Shown here: piece after piece, positions 43,845 to 53,182 of the stretch
Position numbering within the stretch: position 1 is the stretch's first letter
Layout of the letters: each line of letters begins with the position of its first letter
DNA from: Litchfieldella anticariensis FP35 = DSM 16096
GTDB taxonomy: Bacteria > Pseudomonadota > Gammaproteobacteria > Pseudomonadales > Halomonadaceae
Reading direction: 5' to 3'
Assembly (NCBI RefSeq): GCF_000409775.1
Contig: NZ_KE332392.1
Span: 226,459 to 290,458, forward strand
Length of the DNA stretch: 64,000 nt
Translations under genes and position numbers: made by a program
The notes under the pieces: generated by a model
The model's database searches: none
Seen by the model: only the letters and a program-made list of their open reading frames with translations
What the model was told of the DNA's origin: nothing

Positions 43845-44526
43845 GCCGGTACTCCTTGACCAGTTGACGGCTATCGGCGCCGCGCCAGTAGCGGTAGCGC
43901 AAACGCCACATCAGCCATATGGTGGACCATAGGCCGTGACCCTCCCAGCGACGGGCGGAACTGACTACGCGTGAGTGTAGGCAGGCCGGGCGTGACAAGC
44001 GTTTCAGACGCTTTGAAATTTCGATGTCTTCCATCAAGGGTTGTTCGGGAAAGCCTCCCACTGCCTCGAAGGCACGACGCGTCATGAACAGTGTCTGATC
44101 GCCCGTGGCGATGCCGCTGAGTCGCGAGCGGACGTTCATGGCCAGGGCGATCACCTTGAGCATACGGTGATCTCCTTGGAGCCGGATATCGAATCTCCCC
44201 CATTCACGGTTACCGGCGAGTGCCTGCCGAATTTCATCAAGCGCTCCATGGGGGAGGCGAGTATCGGCATGCAGGAATAGCAGGATGTCACCTTGGCTGG
44301 CCTGTGCTCCTACGTTCATCTGCAGCGCGCGGCCGGGAGCACTGGACAGAGCATGGGAAGCCAAAGGAGCGGCAAGCGCCAAGGTATCGTCGCCGCTTCC
44401 TCCATCAACGACGACGACTTCCATGTCGTCTTCTCCGAGCGCATGCAACTCGCCAAGCTGGGCTTCGATGCTTTCGGCTTCATTCAAGGTTGGAATGATG
44501 ATGCTGATGAAAGAAGAGCTACCCAT
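43834..44526 (-). CDS. TIGR04283-type family 2 glycosyltransferase
   Basis: 230 aa from ATG 44526 (MGSSSFISIIIPTLNE). GT-A domain: IIPTLNEAESIEAQL, VVVDGGSGDDT, LFLHADTRLP (metal-binding D-x-D-like), GDQTLFMTRRAFEAVGGFPEQPLMEDIEI. Member of transferase 2, rSAM/selenodomain-associated family. Translationally overlaps TIGR04282. Preceded by TGTAAG-N16-CGAC, so probably in the ECF regulon. Confidence 0.82.
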   Translation of the reverse strand: MGSSSFISIIIPTLNEAESIEAQLGELHALGEDDMEVVVVDGGSGDDTLALAAPLASHALSSAPGRALQMNVGAQASQGDILLFLHADTRLPHGALDEIRQALAGNREWGRFDIRLQGDHRMLKVIALAMNVRSRLSGIATGDQTLFMTRRAFEAVGGFPEQPLMEDIEISKRLKRLSRPACLHSRVVSSARRWEGHGLWSTIWLMWRLRYRYWRGADSRQLVKEYRHAR

Positions 44527-44552
44527 ATCGAGTCCCTGCGAAATTTCATTTA

Positions 44553-44578
44553 GTCGTGCCAATGTAGAAAAGCTTACA
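44553..44578 (-). promoter_or_regulatory. ECF-type promoter motif for the glycosyltransferase pair
   Basis: Minus strand: TGTAAG (44578-44573), 16 bp, CGAC (44556-44553). Spacing equals the three TGTAAGGAA-N13-CGAC sites. The -10 ends 27 bp before the start codon at 44526. Confidence 0.6.
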
Positions 44579-44739
44579 GCGAATAGCCTATGCGTAGTGA
44601 GTGCCGCATGTGTAGCGGTTGCTGCGAGGTTTTCGACTTCTTGAAGTAAGGAAAGCCTGGTCAGCAAGACAAAGAAACACCATGGATAATTTGCTAAAGA
44701 TGATTGCTTAGGCTCCAGAATAGGGAAAAGGTGGAGAAG

Positions 44740-45054
44740 ATGATAGACATTTTGGTGATGTATCCGAACAGGGATGGGATGACGTTCGATGAGGGCTACT
44801 ACTTGAACCATCATATTCCCTTGGCCATGCGTTTGCTTGATGACTATGGGTTGAAGTTCATTCGAGTGGCCAAGGGTGCCGAGCACGATTCCCCCTTTTA
44901 TCTTGTGACGTACATGGGGTTTGAGACCAAGGAGGTGTTTAATAAAGCGATCGATGAAGTCGGGAGTGAAATATTCGAAGATATTTCCAAGTTCACCAAT
45001 GTTGAACCTTTGATCCAGGTGGGAGAGCCGGTGGTGAATGATCGTATGCCGTAG
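44740..45054 (+). CDS. EthD-family protein
   Basis: 104 aa, start ATG 44740 (MIDILVMYPNRDG) with AGGTGGA. EthD ferredoxin-like fold: FDEGYYLNHHIPLAMRLLDDYG, YLVTYMGFETKEVFNKAID. Named after a small protein required for ethyl tert-butyl ether oxidation in Rhodococcus; other members have varied or unknown roles. 22 bp before the YiiX-like gene, same strand. Confidence 0.85.
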   Translation: MIDILVMYPNRDGMTFDEGYYLNHHIPLAMRLLDDYGLKFIRVAKGAEHDSPFYLVTYMGFETKEVFNKAIDEVGSEIFEDISKFTNVEPLIQVGEPVVNDRMP

Positions 45055-45076
45055 CTAATGTACAGGAGTGGCGAAC

Positions 45077-45859
45077 ATGAACTCGCTACTGCATCATATA
45101 GGATATGGCCTTGGCTGTTGGTTGACATGCCCGAGACCGCAATATGACACTTTGCCTAACTATCAACCCGATAGTTTATTAAGATGCCTGCGCCCAGGAG
45201 ATGTACTTTTGGTCGAGGGTACATCAAGGATCAGCACGGCAATCAAGTATCTGACCCAGTCTTCCTGGTCGCATGCCGCACTTTATATCGGCAATTCAAG
45301 GTCAGGTGACTCTCAAGGTGAGCGCAGCGGTGAATTCATCGAAGCGGATGTCGTGGAAGGGATCAGGATCGTCGATTTTGACGAATTCAGAGGCTATAAC
45401 CTGCGTATCTGTCGCCCGGTAGGGTTGCGCAAGGAAGATATCGAAGCAGTAGTCGAATTCGCGTGTCAGCGTATCGGCTATCAATATGACTTGCGTAATA
45501 TCTTCGATTTGGCTCGCTATCTTCTGCCCATTCCTCCCGTGCCGAGTCGTTGGCGGCGACGCATGCTGGGGCTGGGCAGCGGCGAACCGACACGAGCGAT
45601 ATGCTCGACATTGATTGCTCAGGCTTTTCAGTCCATCAACTACCCCATCCTTCCCGATCACATGTGGCAAGACGATGAGTCGCTTTGCCAGGGGTGCAGA
45701 AGAAAGATTCTGAAAAAACGACATCATACGCTGTTCACACCAAGGGATTTCGATTTTTCCCCATATTTTCTGGTTATCAAGCCCTTATTGGAAACCGGGT
45801 TCACTCCTTATGCCTTGGCTTGGGAGGCAGAGATCCTGAGCGGGGAAATCGAGGAATGA
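45077..45859 (+). CDS. YiiX/YebB-like NlpC/P60-fold protein
   Basis: 260 aa, start ATG 45077 (MNSLLHHIGYG) with AGGAG. Permuted papain-like (C92) features: LRPGDVLLVEGTSRISTAIKYLTQSSWSHAALYIG with the catalytic His, and CSTLIAQAFQSINYP with the Cys. No clear signal peptide. Such proteins are cysteine hydrolases acting on amide or ester bonds of lipids or peptides; substrate unknown. AT-richer than the housekeeping genes. Confidence 0.78.
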   Translation: MNSLLHHIGYGLGCWLTCPRPQYDTLPNYQPDSLLRCLRPGDVLLVEGTSRISTAIKYLTQSSWSHAALYIGNSRSGDSQGERSGEFIEADVVEGIRIVDFDEFRGYNLRICRPVGLRKEDIEAVVEFACQRIGYQYDLRNIFDLARYLLPIPPVPSRWRRRMLGLGSGEPTRAICSTLIAQAFQSINYPILPDHMWQDDESLCQGCRRKILKKRHHTLFTPRDFDFSPYFLVIKPLLETGFTPYALAWEAEILSGEIEE

Positions 45860-46016
45860 TATTCAATAAATAAATATTTATATTCCTAAGTGTAATTAAA
45901 AGAAAGAAACTTGTGTGTAAGACATCCATCATCGCTTTCTACCAAAGAGTGACGCGCAACGGCGAGGCGTCTTCCTGATAACCCTCATCTCTGACAATAA
46001 CGATGGAGTGAAAGCC

Positions 46017-46796
46017 ATGAAATTCAAGAAACGCTTCCCCTTCTCTTGTACCAGCAAGACGGCGTGTACCTTGGCGGGGGCTTTGTTGGCCATATCGATG
46101 GGTGGGGTTGCGCTACAGTCTGTGGCAGCCAGTGGTGAAACCAATCCTTGCGCCGGGGGCAACCCTTGCGCCGTGATGCAGACTTGTGGAGCCAACCCCT
46201 GTGCTGAGAAGAATCCATGTGCCGGGGCCAACCCCTGTGCCGAGAAGAATCCGTGCGCTATCAAACAAAAATGTGGCGCTTGTAGTCCTTGTGGCACTAA
46301 TCCCTGCGCTGAGAAGAATCCGTGTGCCGGGGCCAACCCCTGTGCTGGGAAGAATCCGTGTGCGGCGAGCGGCTGTGGTGCCTGCAATCCTTGCGAAGCG
46401 AGCAGCAAGAACCCCTGTGCCGTCAAGCGACCCGATGGCTACTCCCCACGCTATAGCGAGTCGGAGGGAAATGCTGAAGCCTTGATCGCTCAAGGTAAGG
46501 ATCTGTTCCAGGATACAAGTCTGAGCACCAACGGTATGTCCTGCTCCAGTTGCCATGGGGCCGACGGCAACCAGGGCTATCAAGCCACTTTCGGCCAGGC
46601 GTATCCCCATCAGGTGGCCATGGGGCAGAACATGTATGGCATGGAACAAGTACACGCCGACGAGATGGTCCAGATCTGCATGCTCACTCCGATGGCAGCG
46701 GATACCCTGGCCTGGGATTCGGATGAGTTGGCAGCACTCTCTGCCTACGTTGTGGAGTTGCAGCGGCGTGAAGCGGGAGAATCTCATAGCCTATAA
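46017..46796 (+). CDS. Secreted c-type cytochrome with cysteine-rich NPCA repeat domain
   Basis: 259 aa, GGAG ribosome site; signal peptide ends near AASG (residues 1-40). Residues 41-135 hold twelve NPC units (eleven NPCA, one NPCE) and 18 cysteines, mainly NPCAEK-NPCAGA-type alternation. A class I cytochrome-like domain follows with heme site CSSCH at 176-180 and several Met candidates for the axial ligand (AMGQNMYGM, ICMLTPM). The repeat looks like a metal-binding or sacrificial thiol module joined to a periplasmic electron carrier. I know no characterised protein with this arrangement. Confidence 0.8.
   Translation: MKFKKRFPFSCTSKTACTLAGALLAISMGGVALQSVAASGETNPCAGGNPCAVMQTCGANPCAEKNPCAGANPCAEKNPCAIKQKCGACSPCGTNPCAEKNPCAGANPCAGKNPCAASGCGACNPCEASSKNPCAVKRPDGYSPRYSESEGNAEALIAQGKDLFQDTSLSTNGMSCSSCHGADGNQGYQATFGQAYPHQVAMGQNMYGMEQVHADEMVQICMLTPMAADTLAWDSDELAALSAYVVELQRREAGESHSL
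46137..46421 (+). repeat. Internal NPCA-coding repeat
   Basis: DNA repeats underlie the protein repeat: AACCCCTGTGCTGAGAAGAA and close variants recur through the segment. Near-identity of the units suggests recent expansion, and copy number may differ between strains. Confidence 0.8.
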
Positions 46797-46888
46797 CACG
46801 CACCCTTTGACGATTGCCATAATAGCGGGCATGGGGGAGCCCATGTCCGCAGGGGCGTGTGCCGTGGATTTCTTGGCAGGAGATACCT

Positions 46889-47590
46889 ATGTCTTCATTC
46901 GAAGCGTTTGCCATCGGTGAGCCTGTTTCGACCCCGAGTCTGGAGGGTTATTCCCGGGAGCAATTGCAAGCCATGGCAAAGGCTGCACGGGAGGCTCTTG
47001 ACTGCCAGCGAGTGTTGAAAAAAGTCGGTCTCAACCTGGTCGGCGAGATTCTCAAGGGGCAGGGCAAGTTCGTACAGTTCAATCATTATCCCGACGGGGA
47101 TGTCTACGACCGCGAGACCGGTGGTCAGTATTATTACCATGCTCACCGCGAAGGTGAACATGGGCACTTCCATCTGTTCAATCGGCCATCCAGAGACAAC
47201 CAGCCGGGCAAGGTCAAGACACCTACCCATCTGATCGCGATCTCCATGGATGCCTGGGGACTGCCGATCGGATTGTTCACCACCAACCGTTGGGTGACAG
47301 GTGAGAAATGGCGCCGCGCCGACAAGACGCTGGCGTTGGCCGATGCTTTCGAGATCGACCATGCCTGGCCATCCTGGCCGGTCAATCGCTGGATCACGGC
47401 CATGTTGCATTGCTATCGCCCTTATCTGGAAGTGTTGCTGGCGCATCGGGATCGTGAGATCGAACGCCTACGGGCATCGCAAGACGATGTGTTCGAGAAT
47501 CGAGACCTGGAAGTGATCGGTCAACTGCCGATCGACTTGCCGAACTGGTCGAAGCAGTTGGAAGAGACCTTGTCCCAAAGGGCGGCATGA
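46889..47590 (+). CDS. Conserved hypothetical protein
   Basis: 233 aa, start ATG 46889 (MSSFEAFAIGEP) with AGGAG. No signal peptide or membrane segment. Recognisable features are a GQYYYHAHREGEHGHFHLF histidine-rich centre, LIAISMDAWGLPIGLFTTNRWVTGE and a charged helical tail. The many His residues (HAHREGEHGHFH) could bind metal. I cannot name a function. Follows the NPCA cytochrome by 92 bp. Confidence 0.7.
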   Translation: MSSFEAFAIGEPVSTPSLEGYSREQLQAMAKAAREALDCQRVLKKVGLNLVGEILKGQGKFVQFNHYPDGDVYDRETGGQYYYHAHREGEHGHFHLFNRPSRDNQPGKVKTPTHLIAISMDAWGLPIGLFTTNRWVTGEKWRRADKTLALADAFEIDHAWPSWPVNRWITAMLHCYRPYLEVLLAHRDREIERLRASQDDVFENRDLEVIGQLPIDLPNWSKQLEETLSQRAA

Positions 47591-47941
47591 ACGTTCGTTT
47601 GCATTGGCAGTCATGTTAGGGCTTTGCTGATCTGCAGTCTGCAAGGTATCGGGGCGTATGCAGGGGGCGCTAAGGCAGTGCCCCCGTATACGCTTGGCGG
47701 CAGGCCTGCATTGGCGTTGGAAGCGCGTGGTGCAGGCAAATCGTAAAACCCCAAATCTTATCTATCTTTATGAGATATATAACGATGAATAGGGCCTGAT
47801 GGCGACAGGAAAGTATCGCTATCGTGGCTGTGCCGAAGCATCGATCCGGCACTGCGCGGGTCATACCTACAGGGAGGAGAGAATGACGTCTCCTTGGCTC
47901 GCATCGCACAGAACGAAGGCCATTGTCGTGGGGAGCGCATC
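47591..47941. other. Intergenic region before nfeD
   Basis: 351 bp. A hairpin at 47655-47692 (outer CGTAT / ATACG, inner GGGGGC / GCCCCC) lacks a T tract and may end transcription of the hypothetical gene. An AT-rich block at 47750-47795 (TATCTATCTTTATGAGATATATAACG) could hold the nfeD promoter. No gene seen. Confidence 0.4.
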
Positions 47942-49456
47942 ATGGGCACGTCCGATACCGGTATCCGGGGCAAGATCTTGGCCGTCTGCAGTTTGCTGTG
48001 CCTGGTATTGGGAGTGGTGCTGGCGTGGCAATCCTGGGCGCAGGATGACGAGCGACGCCGTGCGCTGGTGATGACGGTCGACGGCGCGATCGGCCCCGCG
48101 ATCAGTGATTATTTCCAGCGGGGGCTGCGCGAAGCCGATGAGCGTAATGCCGAGATCGTCATCGTGCAGATGGATACGCCAGGCGGACTGGATGCCTCCA
48201 TGCGCGACATGATCAGTGCCATGCTGGGATCTCCCGTGCCCGTGGCCATCTATGTCTCGCCCAGCGGTTCGCGTGCAGCCAGTGCCGGCACTTACCTCAT
48301 GTATGGCAGCCATGTCGCGGCGATGGCGCCCGCCACGCATCTCGGCTCGGCGACACCGGTACAGATAGGCGGTGGCGGTGGGTCACCCTTTGGGGGTGGT
48401 GATGAAGAACCTGATGGCGGCGGGAGTGACGAGGGGTCTGGCGAGGAAACTTCCCAGGGCGAGGGGAACAATGGCGGTAACGAACAGGCTGGTGATGAGC
48501 AGGCTGCCGACGAAGAGCAGGCCAAACCCAAGGCGTCACCCCGGCGTGGTGAAACCGCTATGGAGCGCAAAGTGCTCGAGGATGCGGTTTCCTATATCCG
48601 CAGCCTGGCCGAACGTCATGGTCGCAATGCCGATTGGGCCGAAGCGGCGGTGCGTGAAGCGGTCAACCTGACGGCCAACGAAGCGTTGGAGCGCAATGTC
48701 ATCGACGTGATGGCGCGTGATATCGACGATCTGCTGACCCAGATCGATGGCCGTGAAGTGGTGATGGAGAGTGGCGAGCGCACGCTGAAGACTCAGGATT
48801 TGGCAATCGTGCGCTTCGATCCCGACTGGCGTACCAAGCTGCTGGCGGTGATCACCAATCCCAACGTGGCCTATTTCCTGATGATCATCGGCTTCTATGG
48901 CCTGATTTTCGAGCTTTCCAGCCCGGGTAGCCTGGTGCCCGGCACTATCGGCATCATCTGCCTGTTGCTGGCGCTATTCGCCTTTCAAGTGTTGCCGATC
49001 AACTTTGCCGGGCTGGCACTGATCGTGGCTGGTCTGGGATTGATCGTGGGGGAGGCGCTGATGCCCAGCTTCGGTATCTTGGGGATCGGCGGCATCATTG
49101 CATTCGTCATTGGCTCGGTGATTCTCATGGACGCGGAAAATCTCAGAATTTCCATCCCGCTGATCGGGGGGATCGCCCTGCTGGCGGCGATACTCATGTT
49201 GTGGACCATGACTCGCTTCATGGGCCTGCGCAAACGCAAGCCGCGAACCGGTCAGGAAGAGCTGATCGGCGCGCGAGCCGTGGCCGTCAGCGATTTCCAG
49301 GGCGACGGACGCGTCAGGCTGCATGGTGAACTATGGAGGGCGCATGCCGCCATGGAAGTCCGCAAGGGCGACGAACTGACAGTGGTCGGTATCGATGGAC
49401 TGACAGTCGAGGTCGCGCCCGTGGACGAGGCATCACGATCCAGCGAGTCACCGTAG
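47942..49456 (+). CDS. NfeD-like membrane serine protease, long form
   Basis: 504 aa, ATG 47942 with GGGGAG. Signal/anchor segment, then ClpP-class protease domain: DTPGGLDASMRDM, catalytic Ser in SRAASAGTYL, Lys in AMERKVLEDA. Between them is a Gly/Asp/Glu-rich insert of about 65 residues (GGGGGSPFGGGDEEPDGG...). Then about five membrane helices and a C-terminal NfeD OB-fold (ELIGARAVAVSDFQGDGRVRLHGE). Partner of the slipin gene 44 bp downstream; 1510-type NfeD proteases cleave stomatin tails. Membrane quality control. Confidence 0.88.
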   Translation: MGTSDTGIRGKILAVCSLLCLVLGVVLAWQSWAQDDERRRALVMTVDGAIGPAISDYFQRGLREADERNAEIVIVQMDTPGGLDASMRDMISAMLGSPVPVAIYVSPSGSRAASAGTYLMYGSHVAAMAPATHLGSATPVQIGGGGGSPFGGGDEEPDGGGSDEGSGEETSQGEGNNGGNEQAGDEQAADEEQAKPKASPRRGETAMERKVLEDAVSYIRSLAERHGRNADWAEAAVREAVNLTANEALERNVIDVMARDIDDLLTQIDGREVVMESGERTLKTQDLAIVRFDPDWRTKLLAVITNPNVAYFLMIIGFYGLIFELSSPGSLVPGTIGIICLLLALFAFQVLPINFAGLALIVAGLGLIVGEALMPSFGILGIGGIIAFVIGSVILMDAENLRISIPLIGGIALLAAILMLWTMTRFMGLRKRKPRTGQEELIGARAVAVSDFQGDGRVRLHGELWRAHAAMEVRKGDELTVVGIDGLTVEVAPVDEASRSSESP

Positions 49457-49500
49457 TCGCCGAGCAGTCAATCTCAAGCCAAGGCAAGGAGTTGTGAGCC

Positions 49501-50283
49501 ATGATGATTTCCTATCTCGTGCCACTGGTACTGGTGATAATGTTTCTGGCGGCTTCGATCCGTATCCTGCCGGAGTACAAGCGTGGCGTCGTGTTCTTCC
49601 TCGGGCGTTTCCAGGCCGTCAAGGGGCCGGGTTTGTTCATCATCATTCCCGGAATCCAGAAGATGGAAGTGGTCGATCTGCGCGTGATCACCATGGACGT
49701 TCCCGAACAGGATGTGATTTCTCAGGACAACGTGACCGTGAAGGTGAATGCGGTGCTGTATTTCCGGGTGGTCGATCCGGAAAAAGCCATCATCCAGGTC
49801 GAGCATTTCGTCAACGCCACCAGCCAACTGGCGCAGACGACACTGCGTTCGGTACTCGGCAAGCATGATCTCGATGAAATGCTTTCCGAGCGCGATAAGC
49901 TCAACGACGATATCCAGGAGATCATCGATGCCTCGGCGGAAGGCTGGGGGATCAAGGTTGCCAACGTCGAAATCAAGCATGTCGACCTCGACGAGAGCAT
50001 GATCCGTGCCATTGCCCGCCAGGCTGAGGCGGAGCGTGAGCGGCGTGCCAAGGTGATTCATGCCGAAGGTGAGCTGCAGGCCTCGAAGAAGCTGGTCGAG
50101 GCCGCCAATATCATGTCAGAGAATTCAGCCGCCTTGCAGTTGCGCTACCTGCAGACCATGAGCGACATGAGTAACAAGAACGCCTCGACCATCGTTGTGC
50201 CGCTGCCCATCGACCTCATGGAGGCCTTCCGGCACATGGGGCCGGCAAGGGGAACGAGCGACAAGGGTTCCTCTCAGGAGTGA
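49501..50283 (+). CDS. Slipin (stomatin/SPFH family)
   Basis: 260 aa, ribosome site AAGGAG. N-terminal hydrophobic hairpin, then SPFH domain ([49 protein letters not shown]) and a coiled coil ([26 protein letters not shown]). C-terminal [13 protein letters not shown] is the kind of hydrophobic tail cut by NfeD partners. Organises inner-membrane microdomains. Confidence 0.92.
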   Translation: MMISYLVPLVLVIMFLAASIRILPEYKRGVVFFLGRFQAVKGPGLFIIIPGIQKMEVVDLRVITMDVPEQDVISQDNVTVKVNAVLYFRVVDPEKAIIQVEHFVNATSQLAQTTLRSVLGKHDLDEMLSERDKLNDDIQEIIDASAEGWGIKVANVEIKHVDLDESMIRAIARQAEAERERRAKVIHAEGELQASKKLVEAANIMSENSAALQLRYLQTMSDMSNKNASTIVVPLPIDLMEAFRHMGPARGTSDKGSSQE

Positions 50284-50321
50284 GTAGTCGCATCCTTTCC
50301 CACCGTCAGCAGGGAGTACTG

Positions 50322-51197
50322 ATGACTGCTGGCGGTGCGTTGATCATTTCCCCCGATGCCCTGCTGATCAAGCTGATCGCTCTGCCCGATACCCAGATCC
50401 TGTTCTGGCGAGGGCTGCTCACTGCGCTTGGCTTCGTGATCATTGTGTTCGTGCGCAACGGTCGTGGTTTCACGATGGCCTATCGGCGTTGCGGCTGGAC
50501 TGGCATCGGCGTAGCGGTCCTGTTCTCTTTCTCGACCTTCGGCTTCGTGCTTGGCAATCAATACACCAAAGGCGGCAACGTGCTGATGATTCTGGCCGGG
50601 GCACCGTTGATTGCAGCACTTCTGTCACGAATATTCCTGCACGAACGGCAGCCGCTGCGCACCTGGATCGCCATCGGCTTATGCATGCTGGGCACCTCGC
50701 TGATCGTGATCGACGACGCCGGCACAGGTTCCTGGCTGGGCAACGGCTTCGCGCTGCTGGCGGCTGTGGCCCTGGCTGCCAACTTCACCCTCTGCCGTAC
50801 CCGGCCGGGAGTCGACATGAGCCCGATGCTGACGCTGTCGGGAGTGCTGGTGGCGTCGATGGCCGCCTTGGTCGGTGGCGCAATCGACGGCCTGGCCTGG
50901 CCGCCGGTGGAGAGTGCCTTCCTGCTGATACTGCTGTGCCTGGGCCTGCTGCCACTAGGGTTCACATTGATCCAGCGTGGCCCCTTGTATCTGCCCGCCA
51001 CCGACGTGGGACTGCTGATGCTGATGGAAGTCGTGGTTGGCACGCTGTGGGTATGGTGGATCCTTGGCGAACGGCCGGCCCCCATCGCTATGCTCGGTGG
51101 AGCTCTCGTACTTGGCACCCTCTTCGCCAAGGGATTGATCGAGCGTCGTCGAGAGCGGCGACTGAGACTCGAGGGTGCGGGTGAAAGGCTTTCCTGA
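50322..51197 (+). CDS. EamA/DMT-family transporter
   Basis: 291 aa from ATG 50322 with AGGGAG; a GTG at 50280 overlapping the slipin stop (GTGA) would add 14 residues and is possible. About ten membrane segments in two EamA repeats (FWRGLLTALGFVIIVF, GNVLMILAGAPLIAALLSRIFLHERQ; LLMLMEVVVGTLWVWWILGERPAP). Drug/metabolite transporter of unknown substrate, closely following slipin. Confidence 0.85.
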   Translation: MTAGGALIISPDALLIKLIALPDTQILFWRGLLTALGFVIIVFVRNGRGFTMAYRRCGWTGIGVAVLFSFSTFGFVLGNQYTKGGNVLMILAGAPLIAALLSRIFLHERQPLRTWIAIGLCMLGTSLIVIDDAGTGSWLGNGFALLAAVALAANFTLCRTRPGVDMSPMLTLSGVLVASMAALVGGAIDGLAWPPVESAFLLILLCLGLLPLGFTLIQRGPLYLPATDVGLLMLMEVVVGTLWVWWILGERPAPIAMLGGALVLGTLFAKGLIERRRERRLRLEGAGERLS

Positions 51198-51555
51198 TAG
51201 AATTCGTTGCTCGTGATAAGACCGTGGTGCGACGAAAGTCGAAAGCGGCATTTGTCCTCAGACGAGCAACGGGATTCGACCTACCGTGATTGGTGACACT
51301 GCATACCATGCGCCCCTGACTAGGTGCACTCCGCCCTAGCGCATACCTTCCTTTCTTCGTGGTAATGGTTCCAAGACCTCTCGCCAGGTCTTCATGGAAG
51401 CGTCACCACCTGGCATCAAGCTGATGTCATCGCGCAAACCGGGTTACTCAAACAGTTTAATGCTTGGCTGGCAGTGCTGCCCTCGCATAGAGAGGCATCG
51501 CTGAACGAGTCTCGCACCCTGTTGCCGTTTTATCCCTGGCGCCTTCGGGCATGAC
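51198..51555. other. Intergenic region before the sulP gene
   Basis: 358 bp without a convincing gene. It contains CGTTGCTCGT (51207) facing ACGAGCAACG (51262), and a hairpin AAGACCT / AGGTCTT (51373-51392) inside TTCCA / TGGAA. Neither has a T tract. Could be a leader for sulP. Confidence 0.4.
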
Positions 51556-53070
51556 ATGGACCTTCGACTGGACCGCAGAATGATACGATCCATCAAGCAA
51601 GACTGGTTTTCCAATATCAAGGGTGACACCCTCTCCGGCATCGTCGTAGCACTAGCATTGATTCCCGAAGCTATTGCCTTCTCGATCATCGCTGGCGTCG
51701 ATCCCAAAGTTGGCCTTTACGCTTCTTTCTGTATCGCCGTCATCATCGCTTTCACCGGCGGGCGACCGGGCATGATCTCGGCAGCCACCGGCGCCATGGC
51801 GTTGCTGATGGTGACCCTGGTGCGCGACCATGGTCTGGAGTACCTGCTGGCGGCAACGCTGTTGACGGGGGTGCTGCAAATCGTTGCCGGCTACCTCAGG
51901 CTGGCCGACCTGATGCGCTTCGTATCGCGCTCGGTGGTTACCGGTTTCGTCAATGCTCTGGCGATCCTGATCTTCATGGCCCAGTTACCCGAGCTGACTG
52001 GTGTGACGTGGCATGTGTATGCCATGACCGCTGCCGGATTGGCCATCATTTACCTGTTCCCCTATTTGCCGGTGATCGGCAAGAGCGTACCGTCGCCGCT
52101 GGTGTGTATCGTGGTGCTGACCGTCGTCTACATGGTGTCGGGTATGGAGATCCGCACCGTGGGTGACATGGGGGAACTGCCCGATACGCTGCCGGTATTC
52201 CTGTGGCCGGACGTGCCGCTCAATCTCGAGACACTGATGATCATCCTGCCCTACTCGGTAATGCTGACCGTGGTGGGGCTACTGGAGTCGATGATGACCG
52301 CCACCATCGTCGACGACCTGACCGATACGCGCAGCGATAAGAACCGTGAATGCAAGGGGCAGGGCATCGCCAATATCGGCGCCGGTCTGCTGGGCGGCAT
52401 GGCGGGATGCGCGATGATCGGTCAGTCGGTGATCAACATCAAATCCGGTGGCCGCACGCGTCTTTCCACCCTGGTTGCCGGCGTGGTGCTGCTATTGATG
52501 GTGGTATTTCTCTCCGACTGGGTGTCGCAGATTCCCATGGCGGCTCTGGTAGCGGTGATGATCATGGTCTCCATCGGCACCTTCAGTTGGAGCTCGATAC
52601 GTGACCTCAAGAAGCATCCGCTCTCCACCAACATCGTCATGGTGGCTACGGTGATCGTGGTGGTGGCGACGCACAATTTGGCGATCGGTGTGTTCGTCGG
52701 GGTGCTGCTGGCGGCGATGTTCTTCGCCAACAAGGTGGGCAACATCCTCTATATCGGCTCGCGCGAGATCGAGGAAGGTCGGGGCCGCGAGTATCAGGTG
52801 GTGGGGCAGGTGTTCTTCACTTCCTCCACACGCTTCATGGAAGCCTTCGACTTCAAGGAAAGCGTCGAGAAGGTGATCATCGACCTGTCGCGGGCACACT
52901 TCTGGGATATCACTGCCGTCGAAGCCCTGGATCGGGTGGTGATCAAGTTTCGTCGCGAAGGCACAGAGGTGGAGATCATCGGACTCAACGAGGCCAGCGC
53001 GACCATCGTCGACCGCTTCGCTGTTCACGACAAGCCCGATGCCGTCGAGAAGCTGATGGGTGGCCACTGA
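51556..53070 (+). CDS. SulP-family anion transporter with STAS domain
   Basis: 504 aa; ATG 51556 or 51580 possible, ribosome site weak. SulP core: [46 protein letters not shown], then about ten helices, and a C-terminal STAS domain (about 400-495: [22 protein letters not shown]). Closest in style to the short bacterial SulP proteins that carry bicarbonate or sulfate with Na+ or H+. Encoded next to a tandem universal stress protein, a known neighbour of this subgroup. Confidence 0.88.
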   Translation: MDLRLDRRMIRSIKQDWFSNIKGDTLSGIVVALALIPEAIAFSIIAGVDPKVGLYASFCIAVIIAFTGGRPGMISAATGAMALLMVTLVRDHGLEYLLAATLLTGVLQIVAGYLRLADLMRFVSRSVVTGFVNALAILIFMAQLPELTGVTWHVYAMTAAGLAIIYLFPYLPVIGKSVPSPLVCIVVLTVVYMVSGMEIRTVGDMGELPDTLPVFLWPDVPLNLETLMIILPYSVMLTVVGLLESMMTATIVDDLTDTRSDKNRECKGQGIANIGAGLLGGMAGCAMIGQSVINIKSGGRTRLSTLVAGVVLLLMVVFLSDWVSQIPMAALVAVMIMVSIGTFSWSSIRDLKKHPLSTNIVMVATVIVVVATHNLAIGVFVGVLLAAMFFANKVGNILYIGSREIEEGRGREYQVVGQVFFTSSTRFMEAFDFKESVEKVIIDLSRAHFWDITAVEALDRVVIKFRREGTEVEIIGLNEASATIVDRFAVHDKPDAVEKLMGGH

Positions 53071-53106
53071 GCCTGATAGTGGGCATAGTGATTCAAGGTA
53101 CTCAGC

Positions 53107-53150
53107 ACCGGCACAATGTTGTAAAACAGAACATTGGTACTGGTGCCGGT
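53107..53150 (+). other. Bulged hairpin between sulP and usp genes
   Basis: Outer arms ACCGGCAC / GTGCCGGT and inner arms CAATGTT / AACATTG pair around a 9-nt loop with a one-sided bulge. No T tract, so partial termination or mRNA processing between the two genes is more likely than a full stop. Confidence 0.45.
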
Positions 53151-53182
53151 CTCAAAGAAAATAAATGCCAGCAAGGAAAATG

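Noticed and set aside
44645-44670. AGTAAG-N16-AGAC before the EthD gene as an ECF promoter
   Set aside because: Two of ten key bases differ; could be chance.
45912-45938. TGTAAG before the NPCA cytochrome as a further ECF promoter
   Set aside because: The following CTAC has one mismatch and needs a 17-bp spacer; too weak to add to the regulon without data.
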